From assembly GCA_002706765.1 (NCBI GenBank), contig PAJV01000008.1, positions 1-64,000 on the forward strand: DNA of 64,000 nucleotides, in the 5' to 3' direction. Numbering within the stretch: the stretch's first letter is position 1; every line of letters starts with the position of its first letter. The notes under the pieces were generated by a model, which saw nothing but the letters and a program-made list of their open reading frames with translations, was not told where the DNA came from and did not search any database. Source of the stretch: Gimesia sp. Lineage in GTDB: Bacteria > Planctomycetota > Planctomycetia > Planctomycetales > Planctomycetaceae. This document shows positions 16,697 through 26,334 of this stretch, one piece after another. Both the position numbers and the translations under genes were made by a program.

Positions 16697-19600
16697 TCAG
16701 GCAGCATGCAGTTTTCTGGCTTTCTGCGACCATCGAATCCAGTCTGTAATTTCATTGAAGTCAGGCTTCTTTCCGCCACGAATAATCTGCTGTCCTTCGC
16801 TGGTTTTGACGAACGATTTTACTTTGCCAAACAATTCCTGCGGTGAAGTCCTGGCGATCTGATCTGGCTCATAAAAGCCACAGGCGACCAGAATCTGTGC
16901 ATCGTGACCGCGCAGTCCGGGAACACAGCAGACGAGCCTGGTCTGCTTTTTCCAGACGCGAATCGTACGCTCTTTAATGTGAGAAACATTCAACTGATTC
17001 GCGATATGTTCCGGGTTACACTCCAGAAAATCATTGACCGTGAAGATCCCCACTTTTTCCAGGCGGACTGCCGTTTTGGGGCCGATAGAGGGAGCCTGCT
17101 CCACGGGCATGGAACGATTCAGAAAAAAAGGGGGTGTGTTGGGCTTTGCGTCCCCAGACTCGGTATGCGAACCATCTCTTCGATAATCACGTCGTTCCTG
17201 TGGTACCGGGGGTTGAGGTTTCTGTTCGGTGGCAGCAGCTTTCTGCGGGTGAAACTTCCGCGCCTGATGGGCGGATTGAATCCATTGTTGCACGAGCGGC
17301 TCGGTGATGAGCATCTCACTGGCTGGCTCAGCGAGGAGACTGGTTTCAATCAGCGACCAGAGTTCCGGGAACGACATGCTGATAACGTCACCTGGTTCTG
17401 TGATGCCACACTGAACCAGAAACGCTGCCTGCTGCGGTTTGATTCCCCGAATGCAGGCAGCCAGTCTGGCCTGGCTCTGCCATTCAAAAATCAATCCCGC
17501 GGAAATTTCTTCCGGTAACCGTGCAGCCAGTTGTTCTGCAGGTTGAGACAGGAGTTGTGCAATCGAATGAATCCCAGCCTGGTTCAGTTGCTGAATCTGG
17601 ACCGGAGTGAGAGAGTATAGTTTGTGAACGGGAGAAGACCACTCCAACTGATAAACAGATTCTATGGACGGCGGTGCTTCCAGAACGGCGGTTGAAGACT
17701 GGGATGAGGAAGCGTGGTGAAGCTGGAGCTCAGATCCCACAGGCGACTCTGAGATGACCGGAGAGTGCCTTTCGGGGGAGGAATTCTCTTCTGTTGTGAG
17801 CCAGACCGGTGGTGTTCCCTGTTCTGCAAATAGACGGGTTAAATGCAGATGGCAGGTGAAGAACAGAATCTGCTGTCCTTTCTTTGCGACCGAAATCAGG
17901 GTTTCAATGGCTGCCTGGGTTCGGCTCTGATCGAAGTTGACGAGAACATCATCCAGGACCATGGGAAGTTCCACACCGTTATTGCGGAAACGTTCGACCA
18001 TTGCCAGTCGGATCGCCAGGAAGAGCTGTTCCCGGGTGCCGCTGCTCAGTTCGCTGACCGTGAGCGTGTGCCCTTCGTTGTCGTCGATTTTAGGATATTG
18101 TTCTCCCAGAGGAGTCCAGATATTACAGTATTTCCCATTAGTTAACTGTCTCAGGTAGTCAGATGCAATCGCCAGGGTTTCCGGCTGACTGGTCCGTTCA
18201 AATTCTGACTGCAGTTTTTGCAGACCGACGGCAGAAAGCTCAGTTGTAAACCAGTCTGCGCTGGCCTGCCTGATCTGTTCCAGGATCTGCTCGCGCTGAA
18301 ACCGGAGTTGCACTGCAGTGCGATCGGTTTTGGCGTTTTGATAATCCTGTTTCAGTCGACCCATGTTTTCCGCTGTCGTGACCAGGTCCTGCTCGATGTC
18401 TTCCAGTTCCAGATTGAGCATTTCCAGCTGCTCGGCATTTGCTTCGGCATCAAAATTCAACAGGTCTTCTTCCACAATGGCCATTTCCTGTTCCGACTGG
18501 CTGGCACGTTCCAGTTCCCGCTGGGCCGTTGCGAGGGTCTTTTCAAGCTGAATCCGCTCCGTCAGCGAGGCGGCTCGTTTCAGAAACTCTTCACGGCTGG
18601 CAGCGCCACCCTGAATGAGTAATGTTGAACGCTGATGTTTGGTTTCCTCCAGTTTTAAATTCAGAGAGTCGGCATCCTGACGCAGTCGCTGTTCTTCTTT
18701 CATCAGCCTGGCACGTGCTTCACGCTGACTGGAAAGGGTTTCGAGTTCCCGCTCCCACGCGGTCACCTGTTCGAAGGGGGTGACCGAATTCTGCTGACGG
18801 CGATTCATCCGCAATCCCAGCTCGTGGATGCGATTGAAATACATGTCAACGAGATCACCCGTGGGTTTGATTTTCTGTTGTGCCTGTTCCAGCTGATTTC
18901 GGAAGAGATTGGCCTGTGAAACCTGCTGCCACATCCGGAAAGCGTCATCCACTTTGAGGGTTTCCGTCAGTCCCAGTTGCTTCAGACATTCACACCACTC
19001 ATGCCGTTTGCTGCTGAAGTTACGCTGGATTTCCTGGGACCGGTTTCGCAGTTTGACCAGTAACTGACGTGTTTTCTGGGCGCGCTCCTGGGCAATTTTC
19101 AACTGTTCCAGTTCCGCAATTTTGAACGCGAGTTCATGCAACAGATCGGTACGAAGAATATTTTCATCATTGAAGTTCAACGCGGGGATTGTCTCTCGCT
19201 GACGATGACTGCTGAGGGAGTGTCCTTCCGAGAGCGATTTCAGTGCGAAGTATTCATCTTCGAGGATGCGGTCGATTTCCTGGCGTGTCTCGCGCAGGTG
19301 GACGTCGAGCGCCCAGCTTTCATCCTGCAGTTCTTCTGCCTGATCCTGCACATCGATTTCAAAATGTTTTTTGATGGCCCAGGTGATTCCTCCCAGAAAG
19401 AGACCACTCAGGCAGAAAATCAGCCCCACCAGTTTCGCATCGGAAACACCCCGCCAGAAACCGGCGAGAACCAGGAACGCCCCGGCCAGAGCGAAGCCGA
19501 ACAGCGTTTTCTTTGCCCAGCCGGGCAGTCGTGAGTTGGTCTGCAGGCGTTCCAGTTGTTCCTTGACTGCTTCCTGGCGAATGACAAATTCCGATTCTCT

Positions 19601-20941
19601 TACCCGTAACTGGCTGAGCCGTTCGAGATGCTTCATGCGTTCCCGGGCACGCTTGAGTTCGGCTTCGATCGAGTGGCCGTTAAGAAGCCGTGAAGACTGT
19701 TCCTGCAGGCTGGCCAGGGTCTGCTGATATTTTCGTGAGACTTTTTTGTAGCGACGGTGTGCATTTTTTCGCTTCGTCCCGGCCACGCGATATTCGCGTG
19801 CGGCTTCGATCAGTCGTTGGTTGTGATCGGGCGTGGTTTTAATATGTGTTAAATGCCTGATGTTCTGATTCTGACTCAGGTAGTTCTGCAGTATCGATTC
19901 CAGTTCCTGTGCGCTGGCAATTCCGGATTTGTGCTGATGCTCGAGATCGGTCATCCAGGGTTGCTGTTCAACCAGACTCTGGATACTGGGCGCAAAATTT
20001 AACAATTCATTGTCAAGTTCTGCCTGTTCGATCTGTTTGCGGAGACCACTGAGTTCTGCTTTGAGCTCGATCCGTTTGGCTTCCACCTGCTTGATTTCCT
20101 GGTCATATTCATTGAGCAGACTCACGCCATCTTTCGGGAACTCGGCGACAACAGGCAATCGCTTCAACTGCTGTTGCAGGTCTTGCACTTCCTGCCATGG
20201 TTTCCAGACACGATCCAGGAAACGATGCCCCCGGATCTGGTACTGGAGACCTGATTTTCGCTTTTTCAGACTGTCCGATTCAGATCGGACTTTCTGCAGC
20301 TCATTCGAGAGATTGAAAAAACGTTGCGACTGCTGTTTCAGATCCGACAGTTTTGCATTGGTTTCTTCCAGTTGCTGATACAGTTCCGGGAGTTTTCCTG
20401 ATTTGTTATCGCGGCTTAACAGTGACTGTCGGGACTGGCTGACCTGTTTTGCAGCATCCAGAATCGCCTGCCCTTCCGGTCCGAGTGTCAAACCATAAAT
20501 ATGTTGAGCAACCTGATCACCGTGCAGGGTTCCCAGTTCCTGCAGTTCGTTCAACCCGATGGCAAACACATTTTCATAAACGCTTTCGTTTACCCCTGAT
20601 TGAAGTGAGGTCAGCAGGTCTGCTCCAGAGATTCCCCTGGTCTGGCTCTGAAAAGAAAAATGGCCTCGACCTTTCGCAGTGGTTTGTCTCTGGATTTCGT
20701 AAAACTGTCCCTGATGACGAATGTCCAACAACGCAGACCAGGGGACCGCATCGGGAACGCGTGAATGTTCGCGCAATTCGTCGGATTGAAAACCGTAGAG
20801 GATACCGCGAATCATGCGCATCAGAGTCGATTTACCCGTTTCGTTCGGGCCGTAGAACACATTGATTCCTGGATCGAGTGAAGCAAGATTCAGGTCCTGC
20901 CAGTTCCCAAACTGGCTTACATGGATTCTGGTAATTTTCAT
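16697..20941 (-). CDS. SMC/YhaN-like ATPase fused to two DUF4332 domains
   Basis: A 1414-residue AAA/ABC-type ATPase. Walker A GPNETGKST is at about 31-39. Long coiled coils surround a pair of hydrophobic helices (about 478-530), as in YhaN-type proteins that are anchored to the membrane. The ABC signature LSSGTREQ lies near 967, Walker B MVLDDVLVNFD near 997, and FFTCHLHL near 1025. No CxxC zinc hook is seen. After about residue 1105 there are two copies of a DUF4332 helix-hairpin-helix-like unit (about 1110-1255 and 1285-1414), each with a YSLTPVQIQQLNQAGIHSI- or SIGPKTAVRLEKVGIFTV-type core. Its start overlaps the stop of the nuclease-like gene (ATGA). A role in DNA end or membrane-associated DNA processing is likely. 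Confidence 0.88.
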   Translation of the reverse strand: MKITRIHVSQFGNWQDLNLASLDPGINVFYGPNETGKSTLMRMIRGILYGFQSDELREHSRVPDAVPWSALLDIRHQGQFYEIQRQTTAKGRGHFSFQSQTRGISGADLLTSLQSGVNESVYENVFAIGLNELQELGTLHGDQVAQHIYGLTLGPEGQAILDAAKQVSQSRQSLLSRDNKSGKLPELYQQLEETNAKLSDLKQQSQRFFNLSNELQKVRSESDSLKKRKSGLQYQIRGHRFLDRVWKPWQEVQDLQQQLKRLPVVAEFPKDGVSLLNEYDQEIKQVEAKRIELKAELSGLRKQIEQAELDNELLNFAPSIQSLVEQQPWMTDLEHQHKSGIASAQELESILQNYLSQNQNIRHLTHIKTTPDHNQRLIEAAREYRVAGTKRKNAHRRYKKVSRKYQQTLASLQEQSSRLLNGHSIEAELKRARERMKHLERLSQLRVRESEFVIRQEAVKEQLERLQTNSRLPGWAKKTLFGFALAGAFLVLAGFWRGVSDAKLVGLIFCLSGLFLGGITWAIKKHFEIDVQDQAEELQDESWALDVHLRETRQEIDRILEDEYFALKSLSEGHSLSSHRQRETIPALNFNDENILRTDLLHELAFKIAELEQLKIAQERAQKTRQLLVKLRNRSQEIQRNFSSKRHEWCECLKQLGLTETLKVDDAFRMWQQVSQANLFRNQLEQAQQKIKPTGDLVDMYFNRIHELGLRMNRRQQNSVTPFEQVTAWERELETLSSQREARARLMKEEQRLRQDADSLNLKLEETKHQRSTLLIQGGAASREEFLKRAASLTERIQLEKTLATAQRELERASQSEQEMAIVEEDLLNFDAEANAEQLEMLNLELEDIEQDLVTTAENMGRLKQDYQNAKTDRTAVQLRFQREQILEQIRQASADWFTTELSAVGLQKLQSEFERTSQPETLAIASDYLRQLTNGKYCNIWTPLGEQYPKIDDNEGHTLTVSELSSGTREQLFLAIRLAMVERFRNNGVELPMVLDDVLVNFDQSRTQAAIETLISVAKKGQQILFFTCHLHLTRLFAEQGTPPVWLTTEENSSPERHSPVISESPVGSELQLHHASSSQSSTAVLEAPPSIESVYQLEWSSPVHKLYSLTPVQIQQLNQAGIHSIAQLLSQPAEQLAARLPEEISAGLIFEWQSQARLAACIRGIKPQQAAFLVQCGITEPGDVISMSFPELWSLIETSLLAEPASEMLITEPLVQQWIQSAHQARKFHPQKAAATEQKPQPPVPQERRDYRRDGSHTESGDAKPNTPPFFLNRSMPVEQAPSIGPKTAVRLEKVGIFTVNDFLECNPEHIANQLNVSHIKERTIRVWKKQTRLVCCVPGLRGHDAQILVACGFYEPDQIARTSPQELFGKVKSFVKTSEGQQIIRGGKKPDFNEITDWIRWSQKARKLHAA

Positions 20942-22278
20942 ACGTGTACTTCCTCGTCCGATGAAACATCAAGCCATGTTTGTCCATTGTGGATGGCTGC
21001 ATTGATGATCTGCCGATCGTCAAGCTGTGCGGTGACCGAATTCAGACGCTGCAACCAGCTTTGATCCAGGTGAGTGGCTTGTGTGAGTAACTGTTGGAGC
21101 GGGTGTTCTGACTCTGACTGGAACGTATTGAGTTGAGTCTGAAACAGTTGCGATAAAGTAGAACCTGTTCCTGGCAATTCACTGTTTTTCGCCTGCAGAT
21201 AAAACGATTGTTCTATGCCAACCGGAAGTCTCTCTTTGACGACCAGTGCCAGTTCATTGCTCAGGCTGCCCTGATGTTTGAAGTTTCTGAGCGAATCAAA
21301 CAGTTCACCCGATCCCTGTAACTGCCAGCGCACCATCCATAATTTCTCATGGCTCCCCTTTTGATGGGACAGGAGCGATTCCTGCATGAGATGAATCAGA
21401 TGAGAACGAGATGTTTCCGGCTGAAGTTGCAGTTTCAGAACGAGCCAGCGGACGGACGCCAGTCGCAGTGTTCGCTGTTCGAGTTGTGGTTCTGTGCCCA
21501 CTGTTACCAGGGTGACTCCGTTTTGTTCATGCTCGCCGAAGTTGAGTCCCTGTGCTGTACCCGGGTGGTGTGCGACCCCCGGATGCATTTCGAATGTATG
21601 TCTTTGTGTGCCTTTGCAGAGCGCCAGGTAGTCCACAGAAACATCGTTGGATTCTTCCGACTGCCATTCCGCAGGCAGATACTCATCGGACAGAGAAAGT
21701 GGAATAGCCTGTGTTAATTCGCCGGCGGTATCAGAGTGATCTGTAGGCAGATTTGCTGCGATCAATCCGATCGAGAGGGCGCGTTCCTCCTGTTTGTTAA
21801 ACAGTTGATTGCGTTGATTCAGTTTAAGTGGCTGTGAATATTTGCGGTGCGCCGACCCCAGGATCTGCAGGGTGGCAATCGTTTCGTTTTCACGGAGGAT
21901 ATCGATCACATCACGGTCCTGCGGGGAAAGGAATGTGATGTTGGCAGGCCAGTTGTATTGCAGATCCCAGGCACTCAAAGGATCGTGTTGTCCGGGAACG
22001 ATAAAAACCTGAATCTGATCCGCAGCCAGTTTTTGAAAGCCTTCGATTAATGCGATGCGGGCACGAATGCTGAAATCATCGGCAATAAAGGAGTTACCGC
22101 TCAGAAGCAGAAAATCAATTTCATATTCCCGGCAGGCTTCAATCAGATGGGAAAACGTTTCGAGCGTACAATCTTCGAGGATTGTTTGAGACTCGTGAGA
22201 AACTGCGCCTACCCCTTGCGCCTGATGGTCCAGTCGCAGATTACTGGCATGGATAAACCGGGTTGGTACAAATGGCAT
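20938..22278 (-). CDS. SbcD/YhaO-like metallophosphatase homologue, active site degenerate
   Basis: A 446-residue partner of the downstream SMC-like ATPase; the genes overlap by four bases. The overall order follows calcineurin-like DNA-repair nucleases: RFIHASNLRLD, FLLLSGNSF, FIVPGQHDPL, then HHPGTAQGLNFGE and a C-terminal capping domain. Metal-binding residues are replaced at nearly every site: DxH reads NLR, GDxxD reads GNSFI, GNHD reads GQHD, and the GHxH motif reads GTQR. Nuclease activity is therefore unlikely and a structural or DNA-binding role is inferred. The ATG at 22278 has AAAGGAG close upstream and is preferred to a TTG at 22302. Confidence 0.85.
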   Translation of the reverse strand: MPFVPTRFIHASNLRLDHQAQGVGAVSHESQTILEDCTLETFSHLIEACREYEIDFLLLSGNSFIADDFSIRARIALIEGFQKLAADQIQVFIVPGQHDPLSAWDLQYNWPANITFLSPQDRDVIDILRENETIATLQILGSAHRKYSQPLKLNQRNQLFNKQEERALSIGLIAANLPTDHSDTAGELTQAIPLSLSDEYLPAEWQSEESNDVSVDYLALCKGTQRHTFEMHPGVAHHPGTAQGLNFGEHEQNGVTLVTVGTEPQLEQRTLRLASVRWLVLKLQLQPETSRSHLIHLMQESLLSHQKGSHEKLWMVRWQLQGSGELFDSLRNFKHQGSLSNELALVVKERLPVGIEQSFYLQAKNSELPGTGSTLSQLFQTQLNTFQSESEHPLQQLLTQATHLDQSWLQRLNSVTAQLDDRQIINAAIHNGQTWLDVSSDEEVHV

Positions 22279-22491
22279 GGCAGACTCCTTTCCGCCGCTC
22301 AACCTGCTGACGTCTATTGTTCCACAATGTGGCCAGTGATGCAGGTGGCAGTGATGCTTTTTAAGAATTTCAATTTTGTCTGGAAGTGTACTTCACTCCG
22401 CACTTTAAGAAAAGTGGAGTCTGCGGAAAAAGTCCCTGTAACAAGGTTGATATTTCAGATGACAGGGACATCCCGTACAGCAGAACGGGTC

Positions 22492-22911
22492 CTAATTTCC
22501 CAGCCAGAACTTCACATCCGGGTCATGGTAGGTGTCAACCAGTGCGTGTGAGACTGTGGTGACTAACTCCTGACGTTTGACTGGCTTAGACAGGACTTCA
22601 TAGGCCTTCGCTTCGGACGCATCCTGTCGCAATTCATCAGTCGCATCGGCGGTGATTAAAATACAGGGAAGCATCGCGTTGATCTGTTTCATCAGACGCA
22701 TGGCTTCCAGGCCGGTAAGAATGTCCATATGCATGTCGAGCAGCACAATGTCGACGGAAATCTGTTCGACCAGTTCAACGGCTTCCTCTCCTGATTCAGC
22801 CTCAAACAGTCTGAAATAGGGGGCCAGCACTTCCTTGAGCACGGCGCGAAACCCGGAATCATCATCGGCAATCAAGAGCTGATAAGGAGCCTGTGATCTG
22901 GCAATAACCAT
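22492..22911 (-). CDS. Single-domain response regulator (receiver only)
   Basis: A 139-residue CheY-like receiver with no output domain. The acidic pocket is Asp16-Asp18, the phospho-acceptor is Asp59 (IVLLDMHMD), the switch Thr is 87 (LITADATD) and the Lys is 109 (VLSKPVK). The ATG at 22911 has GGTGAG upstream; TTG/GTG starts 12-15 bases further up are possible. No kinase lies nearby, so its partner is elsewhere. Lone receivers usually act through protein contacts in phosphorelays or in controlling a partner enzyme. Confidence 0.9.
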   Translation of the reverse strand: MVIARSQAPYQLLIADDDSGFRAVLKEVLAPYFRLFEAESGEEAVELVEQISVDIVLLDMHMDILTGLEAMRLMKQINAMLPCILITADATDELRQDASEAKAYEVLSKPVKRQELVTTVSHALVDTYHDPDVKFWLGN

Positions 22912-23352
22912 ATGACATCTCACCAAATAATCCGGAAGGTCGCCGCCACAGCGGACATTTATGATAACCTTAGTTCGAAAAGGGAATCCTGCAAATAGCG
23001 TTTTATGTACTTCAGGTTAAGCAAATCAGATACCATTGTCATGAAGAAAAATGATTCTGGCTATAAGTCTAATTATATTTATTAGATAGGGCTGTTGGAA
23101 ATTATCGGAGAGCAGTAAGTAACCGTAATGATTCGGTAGATTCTTCCTGAAATCGCTGTCAAATAGGCAGAAAACTCAATCCCAGTGGGGGGCAGGGGGG
23201 GCAGAGCAACACAGTCTGGAACGCATCACAGTAAAGCATTGCATCCCTTAAATTAAGAGGCTTGGTCCAGATGCTCTTCGAGACGCTACTTTTAAACGGG
23301 CACAGTCTAAAGACTTTTTCTACAGCCGAATTGTAGTCCGGGATGAATCGGC
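22912..23352. other. Intergenic region without gene
   Basis: This stretch between the receiver gene and the end of the hydrolase gene shows no plausible reading frame. It contains a G-rich run near 23187-23201 and must hold the receiver-gene promoter near its left end. No tRNA, repeat or strong terminator was seen. Confidence 0.6.
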
Positions 23353-24432
23353 TCAGGCGGACCGCTTACTGGGGAGAAAGTCGGCAGGAGCATTCAAAGT
23401 CTCTGGAAATGTATGTTCTTCTACCTGGGAACTGGTTTCTACCATTTGTGAAAAAAAGTCGAGGGCTGCCGAGTCAAATCTTTCCAGTTGAGCAAAACGC
23501 CCCGCATTGTGAATCGCCCCTGGTAAAGAGCAGACGGTAATGTGAGCATTGCGGATCCGTTTCACGATCAAATCGGTCATTCGGGGAACAACACTCTGAT
23601 CTTTTTCCCCAGTGAAAAACAGCAGGTTTCGCTGCTTCAGTGCTTTGAGTCGCGATTTCAGATTGATGTATCGACAACCCTGCCTGCGTTGTGAATACCA
23701 GATCATGATTCGAAAGGCACGGATTACTTCTGAAGTGGGTACGATTTGAATAAACAATCGCGGCAGGAAACGTTCTCCCCAGCGAATCGCATGATCCAGA
23801 AAGAGTTCTTCATTCAGGAAGGCGCCTTCACAGGCTACGAACTGGATTTCAGGCGATTGTGCAGCAACACCGAGTACCGTTCCTGCTCCGCGGCTCATGC
23901 CCAGAAGCCCCAGTGGCAACGGAGAAAGTTCGGGTTGGGTACGCAGGAAGTCGATGGCCGCTCGGGCATCAGTGAGCTCATGTTGTGAGAGCCAGTGTAT
24001 GGACTGGTAGCGGGGGTCAGAATCGCTTTCGCCATGGTTACGGAAGTCAAATGAAAAGACCGCAAAACCTGCTTCGAGCAGTCCGCGACATTGAAAGAGC
24101 GCGATTCGTCCTGTGGATTTAAAGGGATGGCAGAAGAGTATCACGCCCCTGGGTGGAGTTCCTGCCGGCGCTGCAATGAAACCATGAAGTGTCAGACCGT
24201 CCTTTGTGGGAAACGTGATATCTCTGATCTGAATACGCGCGTCGTTTTCCGGAAGTTGTGCGAGTGTACCAATCAGATTGAATCGATCAGGCATCGGCGC
24301 AAACAACACTGGATAAGCGGCGCGCATGATGCAGTACTGGACTATGATTTCAACTGAGATTGCGATCAAAACGCACCAAAGCAACCAACTCACTGCTGTC
24401 TCCCTGGTGGTAACAGAACCTGACTGCTTCAC
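23353..24432 (-). CDS. Membrane-anchored alpha/beta hydrolase
   Basis: A 359-residue serine hydrolase with an N-terminal hydrophobic segment (about 13-35). The fold is shown by ILFCHPFKSTGR, FAVFSFDFRNHGESDSD, the nucleophile elbow GMSRGAG (Ser180), FFTGEKDQSV for the acid, and LPGAIHN for the catalytic His. This is the set found in peptidase-S9/esterase-like lipases and thioesterases. The start is a GTG at 24432 with a poor ribosome binding site, so the exact N-terminus is uncertain. The gene lies downstream of the fatty-acid-type cluster on the same strand but is separated by about 440 bases. An acyl-ester or thioester substrate is possible but not shown. Confidence 0.85.
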   Translation of the reverse strand: MKQSGSVTTRETAVSWLLWCVLIAISVEIIVQYCIMRAAYPVLFAPMPDRFNLIGTLAQLPENDARIQIRDITFPTKDGLTLHGFIAAPAGTPPRGVILFCHPFKSTGRIALFQCRGLLEAGFAVFSFDFRNHGESDSDPRYQSIHWLSQHELTDARAAIDFLRTQPELSPLPLGLLGMSRGAGTVLGVAAQSPEIQFVACEGAFLNEELFLDHAIRWGERFLPRLFIQIVPTSEVIRAFRIMIWYSQRRQGCRYINLKSRLKALKQRNLLFFTGEKDQSVVPRMTDLIVKRIRNAHITVCSLPGAIHNAGRFAQLERFDSAALDFFSQMVETSSQVEEHTFPETLNAPADFLPSKRSA

Positions 24433-24873
24433 AAGCAGGCTCTGTATTCAGATAAGGTTGTAGACTCTTGAATCCGGGATCATCGACGATACTGACGTCT
24501 TGCGTAAATCTCCTTTGAGGTTACACATGCGTAGTTTACCCGGTTCAGCTGTGAGCGCCTTGATCAATTTCGCGGGTCCGGGCTGATCTTGGCAAAAAAA
24601 TCAGAATTTGCCGGAACCCCAATTTAAACGAGATGAGGAAACTCAAATCGATTGAGTGTCCTCAAAGTCAGTTAAAGAAACGGTGGTACCATCATCCGCA
24701 TTGGATACGAAGTATATCAGTGCATTTCCTGCTGGATTGACTCTTTAACAACTTAGCTGAGCGCAGCTTTATAACTCTCAGGCCCGGTATGACACATTGT
24801 CCGGTATGCTCGGCATACTCTCTGGCGTACCCGCTTGAGATGGTTCACCCGTCATTTCAGGATTGATAGACCA
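24433..24873. other. Intergenic region between fabF-like and hydrolase genes
   Basis: No gene was found. Two small stems are present: ACTCAA/TTGAGT (24641-24657) and GTATG/CATAC (24804-24818). The second lies about 55 bases past the ketosynthase stop on minus and could contribute to transcript ending, but no T-run follows either stem. Confidence 0.5.
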
Positions 24874-26157
24874 TCAGTCTTTGAATTCCGAGAAAATCAA
24901 GGCAATGTTCTGTCCGCCAAATCCAAAGCTGTTCGACAGGGTTGTCGTCACTTTTTTCTGACGTGCTTCATTGGGAATATAATCCAGGTCACAATCAGGA
25001 TCGGGCGTTTCGTAATTAATGGTTGGCGGGATGACATTATCACGGATCGCCATCAGGCAGGTGATGGCTTCGACACTACCCGCTGCGGCAATCAGGTGTC
25101 CCATCATGCTTTTGATGCTGGAGACAGGAGTCTTATAGGCGGCTTCTCCCAGTGCCCCTTTGATGGCTTTCGTTTCCACGCGATCGTTAACCGCGGTACT
25201 GGTTCCGTGGGCATTGATATAATGGATCTCATCCTGATTGATCTGCGCGTGATTCATCGCCATCTTAATGCACTTGATGGCGCCGCGTCCCTCGGGGTGA
25301 ATGTCGGTCACACGGTAAGCGTCGGCAGTGGATCCGTAACCAACCAGTTCGCCATAAATTTTCGCACCACGTTTCTGCGCCCGTTCCAGGTCTTCCAGAA
25401 TCATCATGCCTGCCCCTTCGCCGAGCACAAATCCATCCCGATTACGATCAAAGGGACGCGATGATTTCGCCGGATTTTCGTTGTGGGTTGAAAGGGCTGT
25501 CAGCAGGCTGAAACCTGTAACGCCGAAAGGATGAATCATGCTGTGTGCTCCACCTGAGAGCATGATATCGACATCACCACGACGAATCAGTTCTGATGCT
25601 TCGCCAATTGCCTGACTGGAAGCGGCACAGGCAGTCAGACAGTTCAGGTTTGGGCCTTGTGCATTGAACAGGCTGGCCAGGTGGCCGGCAGCCATGTTGG
25701 GTTCCTGTTCCAGTTCGAAGCGCGGGTTGAGCTGCTCCAGCCCGACCTTGGTGAATTTTTCCAGATCTACTTGCCCATCGTTCTGAGCCTGGGCAATGAT
25801 CTTCATGAATGTATAGAAGTCCTGTTGTCCTTCGCCGGCTCCCAGGTAAACACCAAAGGTGGCGGGATCAAAGTCATCATCCAGAATCCCCGAGTCTTTG
25901 ACTGCCTGGGTAGCGGCACCGATGGCATAACGGATATTGCGGCCTGAATGCTCAAAGCGATCCAGATTGTCGACATAGTCTTCCAGATGGAAGTCGTGGA
26001 CTTCGGCAGCAAAACGAGTCGGAAAATTCGAAGCATCGAAATGCGTGATATTGGAAATACCACATTTGGATTCCTGAAGTGCTTTCCAGGTATCTTCCAC
26101 GGTTTTTCCCAGGGGAGTAATAGCGCCAATTCCAGTGATCACAACGCGGCGGTTCAT
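24874..26157 (-). CDS. fabF: Beta-ketoacyl-ACP synthase II-like (FabF)
   Basis: A 427-residue condensing enzyme that extends acyl chains with malonyl-ACP. The start RRVVITGIGAITPLGK, the catalytic Cys177 in LTACAASSQAIG, His317 in INAHGTSTAVND and His354 in SMMGHLIAAAG complete the Cys-His-His triad. GEGAGMMILEDLE and NSFGFGGQN are also conserved. The length is slightly above FabF (about 412). It is the last gene of a five-gene minus-strand cluster, 177 bases after the second dehydratase. The set lacks FabD, FabH and FabI, so it probably serves a specialised lipid or works with the primary system. Confidence 0.93.
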   Translation of the reverse strand: MNRRVVITGIGAITPLGKTVEDTWKALQESKCGISNITHFDASNFPTRFAAEVHDFHLEDYVDNLDRFEHSGRNIRYAIGAATQAVKDSGILDDDFDPATFGVYLGAGEGQQDFYTFMKIIAQAQNDGQVDLEKFTKVGLEQLNPRFELEQEPNMAAGHLASLFNAQGPNLNCLTACAASSQAIGEASELIRRGDVDIMLSGGAHSMIHPFGVTGFSLLTALSTHNENPAKSSRPFDRNRDGFVLGEGAGMMILEDLERAQKRGAKIYGELVGYGSTADAYRVTDIHPEGRGAIKCIKMAMNHAQINQDEIHYINAHGTSTAVNDRVETKAIKGALGEAAYKTPVSSIKSMMGHLIAAAGSVEAITCLMAIRDNVIPPTINYETPDPDCDLDYIPNEARQKKVTTTLSNSFGFGGQNIALIFSEFKD

Positions 26158-26334
26158 AGCTTCGAACTCTTGTTATAAAATTGATTTTGTAACAGCAGAC
26201 AAATCTCAGAGCCAGAAGAACTGTTCAAATGTGATTTGCCGCCAGTTTAAGTCTGCGTTTTTTGAATACCTGAATTATTATTGTAGTTCAATTTGAATCA
26301 AGGCATCTATAGCAAGCTTTCAAAAATCGCTGTC

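Noticed and set aside
16904-17518. 204-codon plus-strand frame
   Set aside because: It is antisense to the DUF4332 part of the SMC-like ATPase; composition is that of a shadow.
23187-23201. G-rich run as a quadruplex or regulatory site
   Set aside because: Only one interrupted run is present, without the four tracts needed and without a clear gene context.
24835-25464. 209-codon plus-strand frame
   Set aside because: It is antisense to the ketosynthase gene and rich in His/Arg/Gly without motifs.
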